Origin: Caldilineaceae bacterium
GTDB lineage: Bacteria > Chloroflexota > Anaerolineae > Caldilineales > Caldilineaceae
Assembly (NCBI GenBank): GCA_022827195.1
Contig: JAJDTL010000019.1
Coordinates: 1 to 64,000 of the forward strand
Direction: 5' to 3'
DNA length: 64,000 nucleotides
The notes under the pieces are model-generated. The model was not told where the DNA came from, made no database searches, and saw only the letters and a program-made list of their open reading frames with translations. Shown here one piece after another: positions 8,108 to 16,762 of this stretch (the stretch's first letter is position 1; each line of letters opens with the position of its first letter). The translations under genes and the position numbers were made by a program.

Positions 8108-9931
8108 CGGCCGCTCGGCAGCCGCGCTGAGCGTCTCCTCGTTGCGGTAATGCACCAACCCCGGGCGCCCACCGGCCATGCGCGTGACAAAGCGCTGCCG
8201 CGTCACCGCGACTGCGACGCCGGCGTTGCCTCGCTGCCGCGAGTACCAGGCGGCCAGCTGCGCCGCGACTGAACGCGTTGCAGCGGACACCGGTTGACCG
8301 CCGCAGCGGATGACGACGTGCGCGCCCGGCCCGTCGCGCACGTGCAGCCACAGGTCGTCCCGGGCCGCCTGCTTGAAGGTGACGATCTCATTCTGGCGCG
8401 CGTTGCGCCCCACCAGGATCGGGAACCCTTCGGGCGAGAGAAACCGCAGCGGCTGCGAACGGTCCGCCGGCGTTCTGTCGCGCCGCTTGGGGCGCTCTCT
8501 CAGCCAGCCCGCCTGCCGCAGCGCCTCGCGCACCGCGACGATCTCCGGCCGGTCCTGCGCCAGCGCCAAGTCGTTCTCCAGCTGGTGCAGATAGGCCCCG
8601 TCCGCCTCCAGCGCGGCGCGGCGCCGCGGGATGAAACGGGCCGCGCGCTCCAGTTTGGCGGCGCGGTCAAACATGCGCTCGGCCTGCTCAACCGGCGTCC
8701 GTTTCCGGTCGAGCGGCACCGCCAGCTCGCCCTCCTCCGTTTCCGACGGCACGACCAGTGTCAGAACGCCGTCAGGCGCTCGCCGCACACCGGCCCAACC
8801 GTCCTGCAGGCTGAACCCCTCTTGCGCGCCGGGACGCGCTATCGCCTGCATGATCTGGCTGGAGAGCGCCAGCAGCCACTCGGCCTGGGTGCGCACCCGT
8901 TCCGGCTCTCCCGGCGCTGGCTCATCCGCGGCCAGCGCCCGCAGCTGACGCTCCACGCGCGCCCGAGCCTGCCGGATCAACGCGGCCACGCCCCCGCGCA
9001 CGCCCGCGTACTCGTCGCGCGCCGAAGAAACGTCCCGCTCCTGCGCGGCGTAGAAGGCTGCCACCGCCGCGCTGACCGAATCCGTCTGCGCGAAATCCCC
9101 GCGAAAATGAAGCTCGTAGGGCGCAAACGCGACGACGCCTTCCTCCTCTTCCACCGCGATGCCGGGCGTCCATTCGCCCGTATCGGCCAGCGACCAGAGG
9201 CCGCTGAGCGCCGCGCGCGCCTCCGTGAACGCTTCAGCCGTCACCGTCGCGTCCGCGTCTCCGCTTGCCCGCCAGGCCGCCTCCCTCGCCAGCGTAGGGC
9301 TGACGCCGGCGTAGCGGCTGAGCAGGCTGCGCCAGAGTTGCAAAGGCTGCGCCTGGCCGCCGTCGGCGCCTTCGTCCGAGAGTTTGGCGTCAACCGGATG
9401 CCGCTCTCCACCCCCCTCGACCGGCGGCAACCTGTCTTGCGGCGGCGGCAGCTGGTATTCGCGTCGCGGCAGCAGCACGCGCTGGGCCCTGTCGCCCGCG
9501 GGCACGCGCACCATCACATCCAGGATCCGGCCTTTGGCGTTCATCAGAACGAGATTACTTAGCTGCCCGATCGGCTCGACCGCAAGCGTGGTGGCGCCGT
9601 GTTGGGGATGTTGAAAACGGAGGAAAAGAACGCGTTCGAAACGCACCGGCAGCACGACCGCTTCCAGCCGTGCGCTCCGCACGTATTTGCGCAGCAACAG
9701 AAGCAGCGGCGTCTCCTTGGGCACGCCGCGCCGCGGCTTATGCTCCAGCAGATGAACGCGACTGGCCTGCGGATGCGCCGACAGCAGCAGGTAGCGCCGC
9801 TCCTGGTGGGCGTAGACCTCCAGCGCAACGCTGCGGCTGTCCGGCAGGACCACCTGCTGCACACGGCCGCCCGCGACCGTCTCTCTCAGTTCGTCGGCCA
9901 CCGCCGCCAAAGTCAACGCGTCAAAATGCAT
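8075..9931 (-). CDS. RqcH/NFACT family ribosome-associated quality control protein (FbpA-like)
   Basis: RqcH homologues bind stalled 50S-peptidyl-tRNA complexes and recruit tRNA-Ala to add C-terminal alanine tails. The 618 residues show the NFACT-N domain from MHFDALTLAAVADELRETV through LLLLLRKYVRSARLE. A helical middle region follows, with a coiled coil around 420-470 (AERMFDRAAKLERAARFIP, LENDLALAQD). The NFACT-R domain follows with DLWLHVRDGPGAHVVIRCGG and AAWYSRQRGNAGVAVAVT. Length and domain order match the bacterial family. The C-terminus has been rewritten by a heptamer array. Older annotations call this family fibronectin-binding protein; the ribosome role is the better-supported one. 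Confidence 0.88.
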   Translation of the reverse strand: MHFDALTLAAVADELRETVAGGRVQQVVLPDSRSVALEVYAHQERRYLLLSAHPQASRVHLLEHKPRRGVPKETPLLLLLRKYVRSARLEAVVLPVRFERVLFLRFQHPQHGATTLAVEPIGQLSNLVLMNAKGRILDVMVRVPAGDRAQRVLLPRREYQLPPPQDRLPPVEGGGERHPVDAKLSDEGADGGQAQPLQLWRSLLSRYAGVSPTLAREAAWRASGDADATVTAEAFTEARAALSGLWSLADTGEWTPGIAVEEEEGVVAFAPYELHFRGDFAQTDSVSAAVAAFYAAQERDVSSARDEYAGVRGGVAALIRQARARVERQLRALAADEPAPGEPERVRTQAEWLLALSSQIMQAIARPGAQEGFSLQDGWAGVRRAPDGVLTLVVPSETEEGELAVPLDRKRTPVEQAERMFDRAAKLERAARFIPRRRAALEADGAYLHQLENDLALAQDRPEIVAVREALRQAGWLRERPKRRDRTPADRSQPLRFLSPEGFPILVGRNARQNEIVTFKQAARDDLWLHVRDGPGAHVVIRCGGQPVSAATRSVAAQLAAWYSRQRGNAGVAVAVTRQRFVTRMAGGRPGLVHYRNEETLSAAAERPEVQWVVESGQ

Positions 9932-10133
9932 GCCAGGAGATGCGTCCGCTCTTCAGCAGTCAGGCGAACGGTCCCTGCAAACCGACCACTGAGAAGCGCA
10001 CTTTCGGGAAGGACAAATGAGAGTGTAAGGATAGCATAGCGGAGGGGCATGGCGTAATTCAAGCTTCATGGCACGCCCACCTGCAGACCCTCTTCAGGCC
10101 GCGCAGATCGCAATAGAGTGGACGTTTCGTTTG

Positions 10134-10162
10134 TTGTACAATCATTTGGTACGGTGTACTAT
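10134..10162 (+). promoter_or_regulatory. Sigma-70-type promoter for the PA14 protein
   Basis: TTGTAC (10134-10139) and TACTAT (10157-10162) are separated by exactly 17 bases, in a locally AT-rich patch about 100 bases before the gene. The remainder of the 9932-10265 gap shows no gene of its own. Confidence 0.6.
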
Positions 10163-10265
10163 AAGCGTTCCCGCAGCGGACGTTTTGGGCAAACACAGTG
10201 ATCCGCGGCCGGCGGTGTTGACTCCCCGCGAACCGTTGTCCACCGATCACCACGAGGAGCAGGCG

Positions 10266-12221
10266 ATGCAGAGAAGTAGACGGGACCGGGTTGGAAGCTT
10301 GAGGCGGTTCAGCCGCCTCTGGAAAAGGAAGGTCGTGGACAGGCGCATTGTCTGGAGTGCCGTCGCCCTTCTGGCCCTCTGCGCGCTCTCGGTCCTGGCG
10401 CTCAACTCTGCCAATGTCCTTGCCCAGGAACCCGATCCCAACTGGGACGCCAAATACTGGGGCAACGCAACGCTGACCGGTGAGACCATCATCACACGCA
10501 AGGACGCCGCGATCGACTTCGACTGGGGCGAAGGTTCGCCGGGCACGGGCATGCCCGTCGACAACTTTTCAGCCCGCTGGGAACGACAGATCAGCATCGC
10601 GGCCGGCGATAGCGGCAACTACATATTTACCGTCGAAGTGGATGACGGCGTGCGCCTCTATGTCGATGACGAGCTGATCATCGACAGCTGGATCGTGCAG
10701 GCCAAGGCCACCTACACGGCCACCGTCTCGCTGTCAGAAGGACAGCACACGATCCGCGTCGACTACTATGAGGCGACCGGCGAAGCCTCAATTGCCGTGG
10801 GCTGGGCGCGCGAGCCGGAGCTTCCCACCACCTACTGGCAGGGCGAGTATTTCAACAACGGCACGCTCGAGGGAACGCCGCATCTGACACGCGGGGACGC
10901 CCGCATCGGCTTTGACTGGGGTGAGGGAAGCCCCGCTGACGGCCTCAATGCCGACGGGTTCTCCGTGCGCTGGGGCAGAAAGCTGCAGCTGCCGGCCGGG
11001 GATTATCGCTTTACGGTCACCGTTGACGACGGCGTGCGCCTCTATGTCGGGGACAGAACGCTGATCGATCAGTGGCAGGAGCAGCCGGCGACATCCTACT
11101 CCCAGATCATCTACCTTGACGGCGACCCCGTCATCGTACGCATGGAATACTTCGAGTCAACCGGTGAAGCGCAAGCAAGCCTCACCTGGCACAGCCTGGA
11201 TATCACGCCGACGGCAACGCCAACCTCCGACGGGACACCGCTGCCAACCTCAACTCCGGCCATTACGCTCACCGCGACCATAACGCCCACCGCGACCATT
11301 ACACCCACCGCCACCGCCACCCCCACGCCGGCAACGCCGACGCCCTCGCCGACCGCGACACCGGCCATCACCTGGCAGGCGCAATACTGGAACAACCGCA
11401 ACCTTGAAGGCGACCCCGCGCTCACCCAGTCGGAGTCCGACATCAACTATAACTGGGGAGAGGGCTCACCCACCGGCATCAACGCCGACAGCTTCTCCGC
11501 CCGCTGGACCGGCCAGGTCACTCTCGAAGCTGACGAATACCGCTTCGATGTCGTGGCCGACGACGGCGTACGCCTCTTTCTCAACGGCGTCAAACGGATC
11601 GAAGCGTGGAACGATCACGCCGCGACCGCCTACTACTATACGCTGCAGCACGACGGCGGAAATCTGAGCATCGTCCTCGAATACTATGAACACCTGGAAT
11701 CGGCGCAGGTGCAGTTCAGCTGGGGCGTCGTACTCCCCCCCACGCCGACACCCACGCCATCGCCGACGCCAACCGCGACAGCAACGCCCGATCCCAGAGC
11801 GACCGTAATCGTCGACGACGAGGACACCACCTTCCAGAGAGGCGGTCTCTCCACCACGTGGAGAGAGGAGACCGAGGGCTACTCCGACCACCTCTACTGG
11901 ACCAACAACAACGACAAGACCCGCAGCGGGTACAACTGGGGCCAGTGGTCGCCGCAGCTGGACGCGGCCAGCTACGAGGTCTTCGTTTACATCCCCCAGA
12001 ACAACGCGACGACCGGCAACGCCCGCTACTGGATCTCCCACAGCGGCGGCTTCACCCTGCGCGAGGTCAATCAGTCCCAGTATTCCGGGCAGTGGGTCTC
12101 CCTGGGCACCTACGTCTTCAGCGGCACCGACGAGGACTACATCTCTCTCTCCGACGTGACCTACGAGACTTTCCTCTCCACAAAGGTGGCCTGGGATGCG
12201 ATCAAATGGGAAAAACGGTAA
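10266..12221 (+). CDS. Secreted protein with three PA14 domains and a golvesin-like C-terminal domain
   Basis: The 651-residue product starts with a basic stretch and one hydrophobic export segment (about 28-50, ending NVLAQ). Three PA14-type beta domains follow at about 60-181, 188-308 and 368-487. Each contains NWGEGSP or DWGEGSP, FSARW or FSVRW, DDGVRLYV or DDGVRLFL, and a YYEA-like strand. Thr-Pro linkers separate domains two and three (312-367) and precede the C-terminal domain (490-512). The last ~140 residues (VIVDDEDTTFQ to VAWDAIKWEKR) resemble the golvesin/Xly carbohydrate-binding-like domain. PA14 domains commonly bind glycans, so cell-surface carbohydrate binding is likely. The start at 10266 has GAGGAG eight bases upstream and places the signal segment correctly; an upstream extension is unlikely. 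Confidence 0.85.
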   Translation: MQRSRRDRVGSLRRFSRLWKRKVVDRRIVWSAVALLALCALSVLALNSANVLAQEPDPNWDAKYWGNATLTGETIITRKDAAIDFDWGEGSPGTGMPVDNFSARWERQISIAAGDSGNYIFTVEVDDGVRLYVDDELIIDSWIVQAKATYTATVSLSEGQHTIRVDYYEATGEASIAVGWAREPELPTTYWQGEYFNNGTLEGTPHLTRGDARIGFDWGEGSPADGLNADGFSVRWGRKLQLPAGDYRFTVTVDDGVRLYVGDRTLIDQWQEQPATSYSQIIYLDGDPVIVRMEYFESTGEAQASLTWHSLDITPTATPTSDGTPLPTSTPAITLTATITPTATITPTATATPTPATPTPSPTATPAITWQAQYWNNRNLEGDPALTQSESDINYNWGEGSPTGINADSFSARWTGQVTLEADEYRFDVVADDGVRLFLNGVKRIEAWNDHAATAYYYTLQHDGGNLSIVLEYYEHLESAQVQFSWGVVLPPTPTPTPSPTPTATATPDPRATVIVDDEDTTFQRGGLSTTWREETEGYSDHLYWTNNNDKTRSGYNWGQWSPQLDAASYEVFVYIPQNNATTGNARYWISHSGGFTLREVNQSQYSGQWVSLGTYVFSGTDEDYISLSDVTYETFLSTKVAWDAIKWEKR

Positions 12222-12294
12222 ACCCCGGCTGCCGGTGGCCGTTCCCAGCCCGCCATAACCCAGCTACCAGAACCAGAACTGAGGAGCACTACTG

Positions 12295-13296
12295 ATGCGA
12301 CTGGTTCAGTTCCGCGCCGAGTCCGGCGGACGTCGCGCGGCGATGGTCGAAAATGAGGAGACGCTGCAACTTCTCGACGGCACGGAGAGCGTCTATGAAC
12401 TGGCCAAACAGGCCGGGCGCAGCGGGCAGCCGCTGACCGAACTGGTCGAGGAGAATCTGAGCGATCAGCGCGTGGACTACGGCCCGGTCGTCGCGGAGAA
12501 ACGGCTCCTGCCGCCGCTCGATCACCCCGACCCGGCCCGCCTCTTCATCAGCGGCACCGGCCTCGACCACCTGGGCAGCGCCCAGGCGCGCGACGCCATG
12601 CACCAGCAGCTCAATACCGACGAAGAGGAAACGCTGACCGACTCGATGCGGATGTTCCGCCTGGGGCTGGAAGGCGGCAAACCGGCGCCCGGGCAGGTCG
12701 GCGTCGCGCCCGAATGGTTCTACAAGGGGGATGGCCGCTGGCTCGTGCCGCCCGAGCAACCGCTGACGATGCCCGCCTTTGCTCTCGAGGGCAGCGAAGA
12801 GCCTGAACTGGTCGGCTGTTACCTGATCGGCGACGACGGCGCGGTGCTGCGCGTCGGCTTCACGCTCGGCAACGAGTTCTCCGACCATGTGCTGGAAAAG
12901 AAGAACTATCTCTATCTGGCCCACTCCAAGCTGCGCCAAAGCTCCTGCGGGCCGGAACTGCTGCTGGGCGACCCGCCGGCCCACGTCGAAGGCACTGCCC
13001 GCATCCTGCGCGCTGGCCGCGAGCTGTGGGCCGCGCCCTTCCTGACCGGCGAAGCCAACATGACCCACAGCCTCGCCAACATCCAGCATCACCACTTCAA
13101 GTACGCGCCCTTCCGCACCCCCGGCGACGTCCACCTCCACTTCTACGGCACCGCCACCCTCAGCTTCGCCGCCGGCATCCGTACCGAGCCGGGCGACGTC
13201 TTCGAAATCAGCGCGCCGGAGTTCGGACGTCCGCTGCGCAACGAACTGATCGACACACCCGAAGCCGAAAAATTGGTGGCGGTGAAAACGCTGTAA
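12295..13296 (+). CDS. FAH-fold protein of the GguC/AraD1 family, probable 2-keto-3-deoxy-sugar acid dehydratase
   Basis: The 333 residues match the GguC/AraD1 branch of the fumarylacetoacetate hydrolase superfamily. Conserved stretches are FISGTGLDHLGSAQARDAMH near 81-100, EWFYKGDG near 142-149, GFTLGNEFSDHVLEKKNYLYLAHSKLR in the core, and a C-terminal barrel with GDVFEISAPEFGRPLRN. Members of this branch near sugar transporters act on 2-keto-3-deoxy-L-arabinonate or related acids. That role is inferred from the family, not shown here. GAGGAG lies ten bases before the ATG. The uracil-DNA glycosylase gene begins 22 bases downstream. The neighbours give no direct support for an arabinose pathway. 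Confidence 0.72.
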   Translation: MRLVQFRAESGGRRAAMVENEETLQLLDGTESVYELAKQAGRSGQPLTELVEENLSDQRVDYGPVVAEKRLLPPLDHPDPARLFISGTGLDHLGSAQARDAMHQQLNTDEEETLTDSMRMFRLGLEGGKPAPGQVGVAPEWFYKGDGRWLVPPEQPLTMPAFALEGSEEPELVGCYLIGDDGAVLRVGFTLGNEFSDHVLEKKNYLYLAHSKLRQSSCGPELLLGDPPAHVEGTARILRAGRELWAAPFLTGEANMTHSLANIQHHHFKYAPFRTPGDVHLHFYGTATLSFAAGIRTEPGDVFEISAPEFGRPLRNELIDTPEAEKLVAVKTL

Positions 13297-13318
13297 GAGA
13301 AGGGCCCCACCTCACCCG

Positions 13319-14020
13319 ATGGCCAGCGACCGCGCCTACGCCTCCCTCGATGCCCTCCACGCCGACGCGGTCACCTGCCGCGCCTGCCCCCGCCTGGTCG
13401 CGTGGCGCGAAGAGGTGGCCGCGACCAAACGCCAGGCCTTCCGCGACGCTACCTACTGGGGCAAGCCGGTGCCGGGCTGGGGCGACCCGCAGGCCCGCCT
13501 GCTTGTGCTCGGCCTCGCCCCCGGCGCGCACGGCGCCAACCGCACCGGCCGCCCCTTCACCGGCGACGGCTCCGGCAACTTCCTCTACCCTGCCCTGCAC
13601 CGCGCCGGTTTCGCCAGCCGGCCGCAAAGCACCCACCGCGGCGACGGCCTCGAACTGCTCGACTGCTACATGACCGGCGTGGCCTACTGTGTGCCGCCCA
13701 AGAACCGGCCCACCGCCGCCGAACTGAACAACTGCCGCAGCTGGCTGGTCCGGGAGCTGGCGCTGCTACCGCACCTGCAGGCGGTCCTGGCGCTGGGCAA
13801 GATCGCTTACGACGGCTATCTGCGCGCCCTGCGCGAACTGGGCCATGACCCGCCGCGCCTGGCCTTCGCCCACGGCGCCGACGACACACTGCCCGCCGGT
13901 TTGCCCCGCCTCTACGCCTCCTACCACGTCAGCCGCCAGAACACCAACACGGGGCGATTGACCGCGGAAATGTTCGATCAAGTACTGGAGGCGATAAAGG
14001 CCAATCTGCGGGCCGTCTAG
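13319..14020 (+). CDS. Uracil-DNA glycosylase, family 5 (UDGb)
   Basis: This is a DNA repair enzyme that excises uracil and some other deaminated bases. Iron-sulfur cluster cysteines are at 20 and 23 (CRACPRL) and probably 124 and 139. The family 5 active-site motif GLAPGAHGANRTG is at 65-77 and the second motif YHVSRQNTNTGRLT at 202-215. Family 4 enzymes have a different first motif (GEAPG), so family 5 is the better call. The 233-residue length is typical. It sits just after the GguC-like gene, probably by chance of operon packing. Confidence 0.92.
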   Translation: MASDRAYASLDALHADAVTCRACPRLVAWREEVAATKRQAFRDATYWGKPVPGWGDPQARLLVLGLAPGAHGANRTGRPFTGDGSGNFLYPALHRAGFASRPQSTHRGDGLELLDCYMTGVAYCVPPKNRPTAAELNNCRSWLVRELALLPHLQAVLALGKIAYDGYLRALRELGHDPPRLAFAHGADDTLPAGLPRLYASYHVSRQNTNTGRLTAEMFDQVLEAIKANLRAV

Positions 14021-14086
14021 CGCACTCCGTTGAGAAAAGGATCCGGCCCTTCTCCCCCACATCAATCCTCTCTCGGAGATTGACGC

Positions 14087-15325
14087 ATGTCCCAGGAATC
14101 AACCTCGCCCGCGCCGACCCGACCGGCAAAACGTATCGTCGCCATCGACGTTCTGCGCGGCTTCGCGCTGCTCGGCATCCTCATCATGAATATCCAGGGC
14201 TTCGCCATGCCCGCCGCCGCCTACAGCAACCCGACTGTCTACGGTGACCTGAACGGGGCCAATCGCTGGGTTTGGACGCTCAGCCACATCTTCGCCGACC
14301 AGAAGTTCATGACCATCTTCTCGCTGCTCTTCGGCGCGGGGATCCTGCTGATAACCGAAAAACTGGACGCGCGCGGCCAGCGCGCCTGGACTATCCACTA
14401 CCGGCGCACCTTCTGGCTGCTGATCATCGGCCTCGCCCACGCCTACCTGCTCTGGTCAGGCGACATTCTTGTGATCTATGCACTATGCGGATTCTGGGTA
14501 TACTGGCTGCGCAAACTGCGGCTCGGCCTACAGATGACGCTCGGCATTCTCGTTCTCGCTATACCTGCCGTCTTGGCGCTGGGAACTGGTCTCACCATTC
14601 AGAACATCCCGCCGGAAATGGTCCAGGAGTTGCACGCCGACTGGCGCCCCCCTGCCGAAACGGTCCAAAAAGAGATCACCGCCTACCGCAGCGGCTGGGT
14701 AGCGCAGATGGAAGCCCGCGTCGCGCGAAGCGTCGAATTTCATACAGTTGGGCTGCTCTTCTGGGGACTCTGGCGCGCCGGCGGCCTCATGCTGATCGGG
14801 ATGGCGCTCTACCGCTGGGGCGTGCTCAGCGGCCAGCGTTCCCGCGGTTTCTACATCGGCATGGCCGCGCTCGGATTTGCCGTCGGCCTGCCTGTTGTGA
14901 TCACTGGCGTCGTCCGGAACTTCGCCGGCGGCTGGACGATGGAGTTTTCCCGCTTCGGCCTCGGCGAACAGGCCAACTACTGGGGCAGCCTATTCGTCAG
15001 CGCCGCCTACATCGGCCTACTGATGCTCTTCGCCCGCACGCGTGCGCTCTCCTGGCTGCAGGACGCGCTGGCCGCGGTCGGGCGGACCGCGCTCACCAAC
15101 TACCTGCTGCAGACATTCCTCGCGACCGCCATCTTCTACGGTCACGGCCTGGGGATGTTCGGCTCAGTGGAAAGGGTCGGACAGATCGGAATCGTCGCCG
15201 CCATCTGGGCGGTCCAGCTGGTGCTGTCGCCGCTCTGGCTGCGCCGTTACCGCTTCGGTCCCTTAGAATGGCTGTGGCGCTCGCTCACCTATTGGCGCTT
15301 GCAGGAGATGAGGGCTCCCCTCTAG
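14087..15325 (+). CDS. DUF418 domain membrane protein
   Basis: A polytopic membrane protein of 412 residues. It opens with RIVAIDVLRGFALLGILIMN, the usual start of this family, and continues with FSLLFGAGILLITEK and several hydrophobic helices. It ends in the DUF418 domain with GRTALTNYLLQTF and FGPLEWLWRSLTYWRLQEM. Members resemble acyltransferase-like membrane proteins, but no activity is established. A related C-terminal fragment lies at 16253-16387, beyond the toxin-antitoxin pair, so the locus once held a second copy. Confidence 0.88.
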   Translation: MSQESTSPAPTRPAKRIVAIDVLRGFALLGILIMNIQGFAMPAAAYSNPTVYGDLNGANRWVWTLSHIFADQKFMTIFSLLFGAGILLITEKLDARGQRAWTIHYRRTFWLLIIGLAHAYLLWSGDILVIYALCGFWVYWLRKLRLGLQMTLGILVLAIPAVLALGTGLTIQNIPPEMVQELHADWRPPAETVQKEITAYRSGWVAQMEARVARSVEFHTVGLLFWGLWRAGGLMLIGMALYRWGVLSGQRSRGFYIGMAALGFAVGLPVVITGVVRNFAGGWTMEFSRFGLGEQANYWGSLFVSAAYIGLLMLFARTRALSWLQDALAAVGRTALTNYLLQTFLATAIFYGHGLGMFGSVERVGQIGIVAAIWAVQLVLSPLWLRRYRFGPLEWLWRSLTYWRLQEMRAPL

Positions 15326-15489
15326 CCCCGGGCCCAAATGGCATCCCTCTCCGTCTCGCTTCCAACCTCGGTGCATCGTGCCAGCGCGAGCAATGCGGCG
15401 TCGCGCGCAGCCGGACGAGTTCCGAAGCCCACCCGCCCTCTGCCTCCTGCCAGGCCATGGGCAGGAGCGTTCCCCAGGCTGGATAACTG

Positions 15490-15518
15490 TTGCAAAATGC
15501 CTTCGTTAATGGCATAAT
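15490..15518 (+). promoter_or_regulatory. Promoter and probable autoregulatory operator of a toxin-antitoxin pair
   Basis: TTGCAA (15490-15495), a 17-base spacer and CATAAT (15513-15518) form a good promoter. The start codon is only seven bases past the -10, so the transcript is probably leaderless; no Shine-Dalgarno is seen. The inverted repeat ATGCC-N9-GGCAT (15497-15515) fills the spacer and is a plausible binding site for the ribbon-helix-helix antitoxin. Confidence 0.65.
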
Positions 15519-15524
15519 GCAGTC

Positions 15525-15761
15525 ATGCCTGTACAGATTACGATCAGGAATGTCCCAAAGGAAGTTCGCGACGAACTCGCCGTGCGCGCCGCCCGCCAAC
15601 GCCAGTCCATGCAGGAATTCTTGCGCGCAGAACTGGAGCGTATCGCCTCGCGGCCGTCCCTCGACGCATGGCTGCAAGGCGTTCGCGAGCGCAAAACAGT
15701 GGCGGAAACACGGGTAGAAGCCGACCGGATCCTGCGCGCGCGCGACGTCGATCGATCGTGA
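15525..15761 (+). CDS. FitA/VapB-like ribbon-helix-helix antitoxin
   Basis: A 78-residue protein beginning VQITIRNVPKEVRDELAVRAARQRQSMQEFLRAELE. This is the beta strand plus two helices of a ribbon-helix-helix DNA-binding domain of the FitA/StbC kind, followed by a tail that would wrap the toxin. The stop codon overlaps the toxin start (GTGA), the usual arrangement for coupled antitoxin and toxin. It probably represses its own promoter through the inverted repeat just upstream. Identity as an antitoxin is strong from fold plus neighbour. Confidence 0.88.
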   Translation: MPVQITIRNVPKEVRDELAVRAARQRQSMQEFLRAELERIASRPSLDAWLQGVRERKTVAETRVEADRILRARDVDRS

Positions 15762-16159
15762 CCACGGTCATCGACGCATCCGTGCTGGTGGCCGCGCTTG
15801 TCGACTCAGGGCAGGAAGGCAGGTGGGCGGAAGCTACACTTGCCCAAGGTCAGTTAGCCGGTCCGGAGTTGATTCTTGTCGAAGCCAGCAACATCCTGCG
15901 CCGGCTCGAGCGGGGCGGGGAGATATCGCGTATCGAGGCCACCGGCGCGCATCGAGACCTGGTGCGGCTGGATATAGAACTGTTTCCCTTCGCGCCTTTT
16001 GCTGAACGAATATGGGCGTTGCGCGGCAACCTCACCAGCTACGACGCCTGGTACGTCGCCCTGGCAGAAACGCTGGATGCCCCCCTGGTGACGCTCGACC
16101 GCAGACTGAGCCGCGCACGCGGGCCCCGTTGCGAACTCATCGTTCCACCCCGCTTCTGA
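15758..16159 (+). CDS. VapC-family PIN domain toxin
   Basis: A predicted Mg-dependent endoribonuclease toxin of 133 residues. The first acidic residue is Asp6 in VIDASVLVAAL. The Glu in LVEASNILRRLE and the aspartates in TSYDAWYVALAE and LVTLDRRLSR complete the PIN site. I use the GTG at 15758, which overlaps the antitoxin stop by four bases. A longer reading from 15668 would run through the antitoxin gene and has no PIN-like sequence in its first 30 residues. Confidence 0.88.
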   Translation: MTTVIDASVLVAALVDSGQEGRWAEATLAQGQLAGPELILVEASNILRRLERGGEISRIEATGAHRDLVRLDIELFPFAPFAERIWALRGNLTSYDAWYVALAETLDAPLVTLDRRLSRARGPRCELIVPPRF

Positions 16160-16252
16160 CAACGAGGGCCACAGGCGCACTGCCCTGGCCCGAATCGCTT
16201 CGCCGTCAGACCGCAATGGAAAACCCAACCCCGACACTCATCGTCGAGTCAG

Positions 16253-16387
16253 CAGATCGGCACTGTCGCCGCCATCTGGGCCGTCCAGCTGGTGGTGTCC
16301 CCGCTGTGGCTGCGCCGCTACCGTTTCGGTCCTTTGGAGTGGCTGTGGCGCCTGCTCACCTAGTGACGTTTGCAGGGGGTGAGGAAT
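16253..16387 (+). pseudogene. C-terminal remnant of a second DUF418 gene
   Basis: About 135 bases align with the last ~45 codons of the DUF418 gene (15183-15315). The remnant translates as IWAVQLVVSPLWLRRYRF, then GPLEWLWRLLT followed by two stops. The stops stand where the intact gene has Tyr and Trp: TAT is TAG at 16361 and TGG is TGA at 16364. Nothing upstream of about 16252 matches, so the 5' part was lost. The toxin-antitoxin pair lies between the intact gene and this piece. Confidence 0.8.
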
Positions 16388-16420
16388 CATTCCTGATTTT
16401 CGAGCAGCTCATTACGGTAG

Positions 16421-16747
16421 CTAAACAACGAGGTTAGACCACTCTTCCTGGGCGCTACAATCATCAATCAACGACAGCTCTGCAATCACATGCTGGATCG
16501 AAGTGTGGTCATACAAAACAAAGACGCCTGGCATCTGCTGACTTGCAGCGATTCGGTTGTGTGCAAAGTCTGGCATCGTTGCCCGATCATGAGTCAGCAC
16601 AATACGATTGTGTTCAGCAGCCCAATCCAAAATGGATGGATCATCAGCCTTCGCCAAATCTACGTCCTGGACCCGGACTAAAACGATATTGGGATCGCGA
16701 AGCAAGAGACCACGTATGATGTTGCCGTTGATGTTCTCGTCAGCCAG
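16421..16747 (-). CDS. DUF5615 PIN-like protein, 5' end interrupted by a stop codon
   Basis: The open frame reads LADENINGNIIRGLLLRDPNI, then LVRVQDVDLAKADDPSILDW and RIVLTHDRATMPDF. This is the DUF5615/Mut7-C-like PIN fold, with the first Asp in LADEN and later aspartates in DPSILDWA and THDRATM. Family members normally begin Met-x-x-Phe/Tyr-LADEN. Here the codons before LADEN are GTG, TTG, CGT and TAG (TAG at 16748-16750), so a single base change seems to have created a stop at codon four. Translation could only restart inside, for example at TTG 16705, which would lose the first catalytic Asp. It directly follows a DUF433 gene, its usual partner. Probably inactive. Confidence 0.7.
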   Translation of the reverse strand: MADENINGNIIRGLLLRDPNIVLVRVQDVDLAKADDPSILDWAAEHNRIVLTHDRATMPDFAHNRIAASQQMPGVFVLYDHTSIQHVIAELSLIDDCSAQEEWSNLVV

Positions 16748-16762
16748 CTAACGCAACACGGT

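Noticed and set aside
10068..10265. N-terminal extension of the PA14 protein
   Set aside because: It runs through the promoter and would bury the signal segment. The ATG at 10266 has a strong ribosome binding site.
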